NCBI GenBank assembly: GCA_001513395.1
Contig: LFTP01000329.1
Span: 1 to 6,749 of the forward strand
Source: Clostridia bacterium DTU080
GTDB taxonomy: Bacteria > Bacillota > Limnochordia > DTU080
Direction: 5' to 3'
Length of the DNA stretch: 6,749 nucleotides
The notes under the pieces were generated by a model, which searched no databases, was not told the origin of the DNA, and worked only from the letters and a program-made list of their open reading frames with translations. Numbering within the stretch: position 1 is the stretch's first letter; every line of letters starts with the position of its first letter. Below are positions 1-5,430 of the stretch, one piece after another. The position numbers and the translations under genes are program-made.

Positions 1-545
1 CTCAAGACCGGTTGGCTGACGGTGATCTGAGTCGCAGTCTTATCAGCCAGATCGAAGGCGGCATCGTCATCCCGTCCCTTAAGTCATTGCGCATCCTCGC
101 CGCTAAACTGCGACTCCCTCCGGCATGGTTCTTAGGATCGGAGAGCACCGCTTTGCAACCTACGCATCCCGCTTCCGTAAGTGAAAAGATCAAGGCCGCA
201 CGAATTGAACGCGGTTTGAGTCAACGCGATCTTGCGCATCCCCACTACTCCCGCGGCTATGTAAGCCAGATCGAATCCGGGAGTCTGGACCCCTCACTGG
301 AATGTCTGACTGTCTTTGCCGCCCGACTCGGCAAACCCCTGCATTGGTTCCTGGACGGGCTTATGCCGTTGGAGGTCGAACCTTGCCGGCCCGCTCCGTC
401 CAAAATACGGCGAGGAACGAGATACCGACGGTCTCTTGACGAAAAAGAGCTGGCGCTTCTGGAAGCCTATCGCCAGATGGACGAAGACAGCAAGGCCCGA
501 CTGCTTCAGACGGCGCAACGACTCAACAAAGCACCCACCTCTTAG
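1..545 (+). CDS. Tandem-HTH XRE-family transcriptional regulator (5' end outside window)
   Basis: This is probably a cytoplasmic DNA-binding regulator. The reading frame is open to the left edge: complete codons begin at base 3, giving 180 visible residues. A TTG at 12 lies inside the first HTH domain, so it is not the true start. Two homologous XRE/Cro-type helix-turn-helix units are visible. The first is cut by the edge (LSRSLISQIEGG, then PSLKSLRILAAKL and WFL). The second is complete, at roughly residues 57-120 (EKIKAARIERGLSQRDLA, YVSQIESG, PSLECLTVFAARLGKPLHWFL). The shared pattern SQIExG-x4-PSL-x9-AA(K/R)L shows an internal duplication. A basic linker (SKIRRGTRYRR) leads to a C-terminal helix (EKELALLEAYRQMDEDSK) of a kind common in Bacillota XRE proteins. 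It converges on the sugar-binding protein gene. Its target is unknown; nothing here ties it to the sugar genes beyond proximity. Confidence 0.88.
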   Translation, partial: QDRLADGDLSRSLISQIEGGIVIPSLKSLRILAAKLRLPPAWFLGSESTALQPTHPASVSEKIKAARIERGLSQRDLAHPHYSRGYVSQIESGSLDPSLECLTVFAARLGKPLHWFLDGLMPLEVEPCRPAPSKIRRGTRYRRSLDEKELALLEAYRQMDEDSKARLLQTAQRLNKAPTS

Positions 546-580
546 CAGACACGCCGCGAAGTGGGTGCGCCGCATCAAAG

Positions 581-594
581 GAGCATCGGTGCTC
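581..594. terminator. Small hairpin between convergent genes, weak terminator candidate
   Basis: A perfect 5-bp stem (GAGCA and TGCTC) closes a TCGG tetraloop in the 53-bp gap between the stop codons of the XRE regulator (545) and the sugar-binding protein (599). Only short T runs follow on either strand (CTTA on plus, CTTT on minus), so termination would be weak. It is the only clear hairpin in this gap. Confidence 0.3.
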
Positions 595-598
595 TTAC

Positions 599-1861
599 CT
601 ATCGCGACAAAGCCTCAGTGGCCATCAAAGCGGCCTGCTCAAGGCCGGCGGCCGGACTGACCGTGCCGGCGAAGATCGCATTGATGTGTTGCGCGGCGAT
701 GGGGATGGCAGTCGAATTGCCGATAAACGGCCAGAGTGCTCCCACTTCCGCCATGTGTCCGAAGATGTCCATGTAGGGTCTTTCTCTGACTACACGCCGC
801 CAGGCTTCGGAGCTGTAAGTTGAGCGCAACGGCGTCAGGCGGGTGAGCATGGTCACTATGTTCGCCCGCATCTCAGGACCGCAGTAGTACTTCACATAAT
901 CCCAGGCCAGCTCGGGATCCTTGGTGGAACTGATGATGGCTATCATGTTGCTCCAGGTTACCGTCGATCTTCCTTTACCCAGCGGACCCGGAGGCTGAGA
1001 GGTGAAGCGGAAGTTCATCTCCGGACGAGAGCGTTCCAAGGAGGGTCCGGCGAAATTGCCGTAGTTGGAGGCCATGGCCGAAGTACCGTCGGCGATGGAC
1101 CCGCCCATGACACCCAATCCGTCTCGCAGCTCCAGCAAAAACTCCACCGCTCCCCGAGCCTGCGGAGTATTCAAGGTTACTTCTTTGAAATCAGGACTGT
1201 AGATCGATCCGCCGTTAGCCGCCACCCAGTAGGAGATGGCCTGCCCTCCGTTCATGCTGGCGGAGAATCCGTAGCGAACGACGCGGTCAGCCTCCCTTAA
1301 CGTGAGTTTTTTCGCCGCTTCACGCAGATCATCCCAGTTGCGAAGGGCAAAAGGATCGGGATCGAGACCGGCATGTAAAAAGGCGTCGATGTCATACACG
1401 ATGCCCGAGCTTTGAATATCATGAGGCATGGCGTAGATGACGTTATCCTTCATGGCATACATATGAGCGATCGGAAACATGTCTCTCCAGATCGACTGTC
1501 CGTCCCGATCTATGAACTTGTTCAGCGGCAGCAGAATGCCCATATCGTGCAACTCCCGCACAAAAGCCACCGAAACCTGAGTCACGTCAGGAGCGACACC
1601 GCCGGCATAAGAGACGATCAGTTTCTCCCTGGCGTCCGCCGTACCCAAATACCACATGTACTCGATCTCGACATCGGGATTGCGTTTTTCAAAATCCTCC
1701 TTGACGAAATCCCACCATCTGGCCATGTCGGACGTCGTGGGATCCGCGCCCTGCGGGTTCCACCAGTCGGCAACCGTGAGGACGGTCTTACCGGCAGAAG
1801 CCATGCTTGAGACTAACAACAGTATAATTGCCCCAATCACACAGACTCGTGAAATACACAT
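599..1861 (-). CDS. Extracellular sugar-binding protein, ABC transporter family 1 (CUT1-like)
   Basis: This is probably the solute-binding component of a carbohydrate ABC importer and acts outside the cytoplasmic membrane. The 420-residue length is typical of UgpB/MalE-type family 1 proteins. The N-terminus is a signal peptide: MCISRVC, a hydrophobic core at about 8-20, and a likely signal peptidase I site ASA|GK after residue 23. There is no lipobox cysteine at the cleavage site, which is unusual for a Gram-positive binding protein. Family-like stretches include ADWWNPQG (31-38), FEKRNPDVEIEY (57-68), AGGVAPDV (86-93), NWDDLREAAKKLT (175-187) and PELAWDYVKYY (316-326). Aromatics such as W33, W34, W49 and W50 could stack on sugars. 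The ATG at 1861 has an excellent ribosome binding site. No permease or ATPase gene lies in the window. MelA upstream suggests, but does not prove, an alpha-galactoside ligand. Confidence 0.9.
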   Translation of the reverse strand: MCISRVCVIGAIILLLVSSMASAGKTVLTVADWWNPQGADPTTSDMARWWDFVKEDFEKRNPDVEIEYMWYLGTADAREKLIVSYAGGVAPDVTQVSVAFVRELHDMGILLPLNKFIDRDGQSIWRDMFPIAHMYAMKDNVIYAMPHDIQSSGIVYDIDAFLHAGLDPDPFALRNWDDLREAAKKLTLREADRVVRYGFSASMNGGQAISYWVAANGGSIYSPDFKEVTLNTPQARGAVEFLLELRDGLGVMGGSIADGTSAMASNYGNFAGPSLERSRPEMNFRFTSQPPGPLGKGRSTVTWSNMIAIISSTKDPELAWDYVKYYCGPEMRANIVTMLTRLTPLRSTYSSEAWRRVVRERPYMDIFGHMAEVGALWPFIGNSTAIPIAAQHINAIFAGTVSPAAGLEQAALMATEALSR

Positions 1862-1869
1862 GCCCTCTG

Positions 1870-1876
1870 ACCTCCC
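1870..1876 (-). promoter_or_regulatory. Ribosome binding site of the sugar-binding protein gene
   Basis: The minus strand reads GGGAGGT, 8 nt before the ATG at 1861. This near-perfect Shine-Dalgarno sequence fixes the start. A short inverted repeat (ACTCA and TGAGT, 1881-1895) lies just upstream in the leader, but its 5-bp stem is too small to call a structure. Confidence 0.8.
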
Positions 1877-1903
1877 AAATACTCACCTACTGAGTTAAAT
1901 AGT

Positions 1904-1955
1904 GATCTAGCCTGTGTTTTTCGTTTATGTCTATTCTTCTCGCCGGGATTGTCAG
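1904..1955 (-). promoter_or_regulatory. Candidate sigma-A-type promoter region of the sugar-binding protein gene
   Basis: The melA terminator lies upstream, so this gene needs its own promoter in the 160 bp before it. Two weak pairings are visible on the minus strand. One is TAGACA (1928-1933), 18 bp, TAGATC (1904-1909). The other is CTGACA (1950-1955), 16 bp, TAGACA. Each has a 5/6 match at -35 but only 3/6 at -10. The existence of a promoter is inferred from context; the exact elements are uncertain. Confidence 0.25.
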
Positions 1956-2007
1956 GTCCTGCCAACAACCAAGCGACGCCACGATAAAACTCGCTCCCCG
2001 GCATCAG

Positions 2008-2019
2008 GCCGATATCGGC
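2008..2019. repeat. 12-bp perfect palindrome upstream of the sugar-binding protein gene
   Basis: GCCGATATCGGC is a perfect palindrome between the melA terminator and the start of the sugar-binding protein gene, about 147 bp upstream of that ATG. Its half-site GCCGAT/ATCGGC recurs in both arms of the adjacent terminator stem (2032-2037 and 2064-2069). It could be an operator for a dimeric regulator, or simply a by-product of the terminator repeats. No regulator can be assigned. Confidence 0.35.
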
Positions 2020-2021
2020 TG

Positions 2022-2069
2022 AAAAACAAAAATCGGCGGCCGCACTCAAAAACAAGCGCAGTCGCCGAT
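2022..2069 (-). terminator. Strong intrinsic (rho-independent) terminator of the melA transcription unit
   Basis: On the minus strand, starting 27 nt past the melA stop codon, ATCGGCGACTGCGC (2069-2056) can pair with GTGCGGCCGCCGAT (2045-2032). The stem has 14 positions with one A-C mismatch and two G-U pairs. It closes a 10-nt loop (2046-2055) and is followed directly by TTTTGTTTTT (2031-2022). A GC-rich stem plus a T tract is the classic intrinsic terminator layout. It separates melA from the sugar-binding protein gene. Confidence 0.85.
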
Positions 2070-2096
2070 GGATAAGCGCCTTTTGGTTTGCAAGTC

Positions 2097-3425
2097 TTAG
2101 ATGGTCAGGGTCTTAAACTGCGGCAGGTAATCCGCGTTCTTGTTGAGCATCCTTTGGACCATATCCTTGATCTCGGCCAAAGACAAGACTGAGGCCGTGA
2201 GCGGATCGTAGCAGCAAGCATGATAGACCAACCGCGGGTTACCCGTCAAAGCCGCCTCGACGGCCATCTCCTCTACCGCCACGTTGATGGCGTTGAGCGC
2301 CGCCAACTGCGGAGGCAGCTCTCCGACGTGGATCGGATTGAGGCCTCGACGATTGACCAACACGGGTACCTCTACGCAGGCATTCTCGGGCAGGTTGGTT
2401 ATCAGATTGGTGTTGGGTACGTTACCGTTGAACTCGAAGGGTTCGCCGCCCAGATAAGCATTGATGATGTATGCCGCATACTCATTGCCGCGCTCGAGAC
2501 TGAGAGGCTTCTCGCTGGCAAACCAGGCTTCGACTTCTTTTTTCCACTCTCTCTCCCGGCGCTGATAGTATTTGAGAATATGGGCATATTCTCCGGGATT
2601 CCAACCTGTACCGCCAGTGCAATACTTCTCGATGAGATCCGGTCGCTTGCGGAACCACCAGTTGTACTCCGAGTTGTGTCCGCTCGATTCGGTGACGTAG
2701 TAATCCAAAGCCAGGAACATCTCATTGCGTACGATCTCTTGATTATAGATCTCCGGCCTGGTGGTCACCGCCTCACGAATCAACGGATAAGCATCTTCGC
2801 CCTTCCAGAGGTACTTCAGATACCAAGCCTGGTGATTGATGCCGGCACACACGTAATCGATCTCATCTTTCGGCGCCCCGATCCATCTGGCCAGCATGCC
2901 CGCGGTGCCTTGGACGCTATGGCACAGACCGGTGACCAAAATATTGGTCTCCCTCTGCAGGGCCCGACACAACATGGCCATGGGATTCGTGTAGTTCAAC
3001 ACGATGGCCTTCGGGCAGAGGCGTTCTATGTCACGAGCAATGTCCAGCATGTCGGGAATGGTACGCAAAGCTCGGAATACCCCTGACACGCTTCTTGTAT
3101 CGCCGACGTTCGTATCCACGCCGTACTCTTTCGGGATCTCAATGTCATAGCGCCAGACGTCCACTCCGCCCGACAGGATGGTGATCACCACGGCGTCCGC
3201 CCCGTCCAAAGCTTCGGCTCTGTCCAGCGTAGCCGTCACCTTGGCCGGATACTTGCCCTCCGCCACATAGCGCTCCGCGGCCCGACGGGCGAAATCCAGG
3301 CGCTCCTCATTGATATCCATCAAGGCAATCTCAGCATCGGCCAGTCGCGGAAAAGTCAGGATGTCACGCACCAAGTTGCGGGTGAAACCCAGACTGCCGG
3401 CTCCGATAAAAGTTATCTTCGCCAC
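2097..3425 (-). CDS. melA: Glycoside hydrolase family 4 alpha-galactosidase (MelA type)
   Basis: This cytoplasmic GH4 enzyme hydrolyses alpha-galactosides such as melibiose by the NAD+- and Mn2+-dependent oxidation/elimination mechanism of the family. The protein has 442 residues, close to the usual length. It opens with a Rossmann fold (KITFIGAGSLGF, GAGS at 8-11), with an acidic residue at the end of the second strand (ALMDIN, 34-39). NYTNPMA is at 144-150. The subgroup motif CHSVQG is at 168-173; CHSV is typical of GH4 alpha-galactosidases, as opposed to CNVP-type phospho-glycosidases. AGINHQAWYL is at 194-203. C168 and H198 match the metal ligands. SSGHNSEYNWWFRKR (247-261) is also typical. 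The start is GTG at 3425, with GAGGGG 9 nt upstream. It follows the DUF2161 gene by 29 bp and ends at a strong terminator. Related GH4 alpha-glucosidases are the main alternative for substrate. Confidence 0.93.
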   Translation of the reverse strand: MAKITFIGAGSLGFTRNLVRDILTFPRLADAEIALMDINEERLDFARRAAERYVAEGKYPAKVTATLDRAEALDGADAVVITILSGGVDVWRYDIEIPKEYGVDTNVGDTRSVSGVFRALRTIPDMLDIARDIERLCPKAIVLNYTNPMAMLCRALQRETNILVTGLCHSVQGTAGMLARWIGAPKDEIDYVCAGINHQAWYLKYLWKGEDAYPLIREAVTTRPEIYNQEIVRNEMFLALDYYVTESSGHNSEYNWWFRKRPDLIEKYCTGGTGWNPGEYAHILKYYQRREREWKKEVEAWFASEKPLSLERGNEYAAYIINAYLGGEPFEFNGNVPNTNLITNLPENACVEVPVLVNRRGLNPIHVGELPPQLAALNAINVAVEEMAVEAALTGNPRLVYHACCYDPLTASVLSLAEIKDMVQRMLNKNADYLPQFKTLTI

Positions 3426-3434
3426 TTAAACGTT

Positions 3435-3440
3435 CCCCTC
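3435..3440 (-). promoter_or_regulatory. Ribosome binding site supporting the GTG start of melA
   Basis: The minus strand reads GAGGGG, 9 nt before the GTG at 3425. GTG-GCG-AAG begins exactly at the family's conserved N-terminus (xKITFIGAGS), so the non-ATG start is well supported. Confidence 0.75.
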
Positions 3441-3454
3441 TTTCGTCGATATTC

Positions 3455-4210
3455 TTATCGAGCTTTTTCTGCCCCTGTGTCGTGTTTTCCTCTGACAAAT
3501 ACCGCGAAGTATATATCTAAAGCCTTTTCTCCTTCTGGAGTGATCCCATAAACTCCACGCCTGACACGCTCAAACCACCCATAATAGTTTCTTGTCACAA
3601 TGGAAGACACCTTCTTGTTTGCAAAGGCTTCACGCAAATCCTTCAACCCTGTCGGCCCGTGAGTCTGCAAATAGGCGGCGACATGCAAAGCCAACTCCCG
3701 ATAGGCGGTCATCACCGACTTGCTGCGGGGCGATCCTCCTTTTGTATGATCGCCGCTGCGTTGCCAAAACTCCTCGGTCAACAGCTTGCGACGACGGCTA
3801 TTGGCTCTGACGGGACTGACGACGGGTTCCCGAACCACCTCAACATCGAGAGCTGCCCCATCGATATGTGAAAAATGAACGGCCAAAAGACCCAATCCCA
3901 AGCGGGCGCACAGTTTCTTGGCGCCCTTCCACTGAGAACGCCGATGCTGCGTGGTGGGCGCCTCCGTTGCCAAATAGACATAGGGAGTTATCTCTTGCCG
4001 ATCAATGCCCTGTAGAACCAGCGCCAGGTTGAAGATAGGCTTCAGCTCTACCACCACGGTGACATCATCGCGTATGGCCACAATGTCGCATTCTTTTACC
4101 TCGCCCCGGACGATAAATCCGCGCTCGGTGAGAAACCGCTTGATCGGATCGTACAGATCGCTTTCTCGCCTGGCCGGAGGTGAATCTCGTCCGGGTAGGT
4201 TAATGTCCAT
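3455..4210 (-). CDS. DUF2161 family protein, putative PD-(D/E)XK-fold phosphodiesterase
   Basis: Its substrate and role are unknown; the family is predicted to have a restriction-endonuclease-like fold. From the ATG at 4210 it has 251 residues. The N-terminal domain shows ESDLYDPIKRFLTERGF (16-32), then CDIVAIRDD (41-49) and VVVELK (52-57). E16, D42, E55 and K57 fit a PD-(D/E)XK active site, with Q67 just downstream. The C-terminal part carries the family-typical GDHTKGGSPRSKSVMTAYR (153-171), followed by a winged-helix-like segment (YLQTHGPTGLKDLREAF, then YGWFERVRRGVYGITPEGEKAL). The frame stays open upstream to 4381, but that extension has no family character and runs into the divergent gene. 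The ATG has a modest GGTGAT (4215-4220) just upstream. Probably co-transcribed with melA, 29 bp away, with no obvious functional link. Confidence 0.82.
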   Translation of the reverse strand: MDINLPGRDSPPARRESDLYDPIKRFLTERGFIVRGEVKECDIVAIRDDVTVVVELKPIFNLALVLQGIDRQEITPYVYLATEAPTTQHRRSQWKGAKKLCARLGLGLLAVHFSHIDGAALDVEVVREPVVSPVRANSRRRKLLTEEFWQRSGDHTKGGSPRSKSVMTAYRELALHVAAYLQTHGPTGLKDLREAFANKKVSSIVTRNYYGWFERVRRGVYGITPEGEKALDIYFAVFVRGKHDTGAEKAR

Positions 4211-4237
4211 GTTTATCACCAACACTATAAGCAGACT
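4201..4237 (+). promoter_or_regulatory. Divergent promoter region; candidate forespore (sigma-G-like) promoter on plus strand
   Basis: Only 47 bp separate the two divergent start codons (4210 and 4258). On the plus strand, TAATG (4201-4205), a 17-bp spacer and CACTATA (4223-4229) resemble the sigma-G pattern GHATR / CATNHTA with one mismatch in each element, which would suit a sporulation gene. The same bases contain TATAAG (plus) and TATAGT (minus), each 5/6 to a vegetative -10, but without a good -35. Which sigma factor is used cannot be settled from sequence. Confidence 0.3.
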
Positions 4238-4243
4238 AAAGCC

Positions 4244-4249
4244 AGGAGG
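4244..4249 (+). promoter_or_regulatory. Ribosome binding site of the YhcN/YlaJ-like gene
   Basis: A perfect AGGAGG lies 8 nt before the ATG at 4258. It selects this ATG over the in-frame TTG at 4252, which is only 2 nt from the motif. Confidence 0.85.
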
Positions 4250-4257
4250 ATTTGACC

Positions 4258-4785
4258 ATGAACAGAAACTGGATTTGGGGTCTTGGCTTGGCGGCTCTCG
4301 CCCTTGCCGTCGTACTCGCCATGCCCCGCATGACACGGAACGGTCGGATGGATCAAAGCCCGATTCCGGGAAGTCCCACACGCACGGAACTGGACGCCGA
4401 CAGGCCTTCGACGCTTGATTTCAACCAACCCCGAGGTCCCCAATCCATGACCACGGCTACTCGGATCAACAACCGCGTCACGGATGCCGCCCGCAGTGTC
4501 GAAGGCGTCGACGAAGCGTGGGCTGCCGTGAAAGGGACGACCGCGGTAGTGGGGATCAGCATTGATCCGTCACTGAGGGGCAAAGCCGAAGAGGACATAA
4601 AAAAAGCCGTAACCGACCAAGTGCAAGAACTTCCTGAGATCATGCAGGTAGGCGTAACCACGGATCCTAACCTAGCTCGGCAAATTCGCGACATAGACCG
4701 GGCGATGGCCGACAACGAACCGCCGACGCAATGGGACGACAAGTTGCAGACCCTCATAGACGATCTTGTCCAGCCCGCGAGCTAG
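4258..4785 (+). CDS. YhcN/YlaJ-family sporulation protein, membrane-anchored, lacking a lipobox
   Basis: The YhcN/YlaJ family comprises small spore-associated (lipo)proteins of endospore-forming Bacillota, located at the spore membrane or cortex; molecular roles are poorly defined. This member has 175 residues. An N-terminal hydrophobic segment (WIWGLGLAALALAVVLAM, about 5-22) is followed by a polar, proline-rich linker (about 23-65). The C-terminal domain shows the family pattern: RINNRVTDAARSVEGVDEAW (69-88), a short strand TAVVGISID (95-103), a basic/acidic helix (EEDIKKAVTDQV) and VGVTTDPNLARQIRDI (131-146). Most relatives are lipoproteins with a lipobox cysteine; this protein has no cysteine at all, so the N-terminus is probably an uncleaved anchor or a non-lipid signal. 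The gene stands alone between a divergent promoter and a terminator palindrome. Family assignment is from pattern recognition, not a profile search. Confidence 0.75.
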   Translation: MNRNWIWGLGLAALALAVVLAMPRMTRNGRMDQSPIPGSPTRTELDADRPSTLDFNQPRGPQSMTTATRINNRVTDAARSVEGVDEAWAAVKGTTAVVGISIDPSLRGKAEEDIKKAVTDQVQELPEIMQVGVTTDPNLARQIRDIDRAMADNEPPTQWDDKLQTLIDDLVQPAS

Positions 4786-4793
4786 ATAAACCC

Positions 4794-4815
4794 GTGCGGC
4801 ACCGCGGTGCCGCAC
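4794..4815. terminator. Perfect 22-bp palindrome, probable bidirectional terminator
   Basis: GTGCGGCAC, a CGCG loop and GTGCCGCAC form a 9-bp GC-rich stem with a tetraloop; the entire 22 bp is self-complementary. It fills most of the 34-bp gap between the convergent stop codons of the YhcN-like gene (4785) and plsY (4820). T tracts are poor on both sides (GTTACTATT on plus, GGGTTTATC on minus), so it may act mainly as a pause site or 3'-end stabiliser. Confidence 0.6.
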
Positions 4816-4819
4816 GTTA

Positions 4820-5407
4820 CTATTGCTCCCTGGGCTCTACGCCCTGCAACAAGCGAACTATATTCGATCTGTGTTGCCAGACCATGATCACCCACGCCAA
4901 CATCAAAGCCGCCAGACGGGAGCTCCAACCGTAGACCAGCCACGCGACCACAACAAAGGCCACTCCGGCGATAAAAGAGGCAACCGAGACGACTCGCACC
5001 GTCTTTCGTACGATGAAGTGAGTCAAAAGCCCGATCCCGGCGGCGATGGGAAAGATCGGAATAAACGCTCCCAAGGTGGTGTTTACCCCCTTGCCGCCCC
5101 GAAAGCGTAAATAAGGCGTAAAGTCATGGCCCAGTATGGCCAATAACGCCGCGGCTTCCACCAGATAGGGAGTCGGATGCGAACGGTTCCACATGATGGC
5201 TATTATGGTCGGGATGGCCCCTTTGAGCACGTCGACTGCCTGAGTGAACAGCGCCGCCTTGCGACCCGCCACTCTCCCCACGTTCGTGGAGCCAATATTG
5301 CCGCTGCCTACGGTCTGGATATTGATCCGTCGAGTAAACCAGACCACAATAAACCCTGTGGGGATCGAACCGCAGGCATACGCGAGCAGCAGTATCAACC
5401 AGTGCAT
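4820..5407 (-). CDS. plsY: Acyl-phosphate:glycerol-3-phosphate acyltransferase PlsY
   Basis: This integral membrane enzyme transfers an acyl group from acyl-phosphate (made by PlsX) to glycerol-3-phosphate, giving lysophosphatidic acid, the first step of phospholipid synthesis in most bacteria. The start chosen is the ATG at 5407, giving 195 residues, within the normal range. The frame stays open upstream to 5521 but would overlap the ATPase gene and precede the conserved N-terminus. Motifs seen: LLLAYACGSIPTGF (6-19), GSGNIGSTN (34-42), the LKG loop (61-63), GHDFTPYLRFRGGKGV (93-108), VVSVAS (139-144) and HRSNIVRL (179-186). Hydrophobic segments at about 2-23, 52-72, 83-100, 111-133 and 138-160 fit a multi-pass protein. 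It follows the ATPase stop by 23 bp, so the two are probably co-transcribed. A run of eight G lies at the ribosome binding site. Confidence 0.95.
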   Translation of the reverse strand: MHWLILLLAYACGSIPTGFIVVWFTRRINIQTVGSGNIGSTNVGRVAGRKAALFTQAVDVLKGAIPTIIAIMWNRSHPTPYLVEAAALLAILGHDFTPYLRFRGGKGVNTTLGAFIPIFPIAAGIGLLTHFIVRKTVRVVSVASFIAGVAFVVVAWLVYGWSSRLAALMLAWVIMVWQHRSNIVRLLQGVEPREQ

Positions 5408-5412
5408 AGGAA

Positions 5413-5420
5413 CCCCCCCC
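5413..5420 (-). repeat. G8 homopolymer serving as the plsY ribosome binding site
   Basis: The minus strand has eight consecutive G residues ending 5 nt before the plsY ATG, in the 23-bp gap after the ATPase stop. No other Shine-Dalgarno-like sequence is near, so the G run probably pairs with the anti-SD. Runs of this length are prone to slippage, and a change in length would alter the SD-to-start spacing without affecting either protein sequence. Confidence 0.5.
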
Positions 5421-5430
5421 GCTAAGGTGA

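Noticed and set aside
1912..1932. Possible catabolite repression (cre) site before the sugar-binding protein gene
   Set aside because: A central CG with A/T-rich flanks is present, but spacing and at least four consensus positions do not match on either strand.
1837..2055. 72-residue minus-strand ORF between the sugar-binding protein and melA genes
   Set aside because: It overlaps the melA terminator, the candidate promoter and the leader of the next gene, has no clear ribosome binding site, and shows no recognisable protein pattern.
2220..3086. 288-residue plus-strand ORF antisense to melA
   Set aside because: It lies wholly inside a well-conserved GH4 gene on the other strand, with no family-like motifs; it is a shadow frame.
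4211..4381. N-terminal extension of the DUF2161 gene upstream of the ATG at 4210
   Set aside because: The extension is low in family character, overlaps the divergent gene's start and ribosome binding site, and is not needed for the DUF2161 domain.
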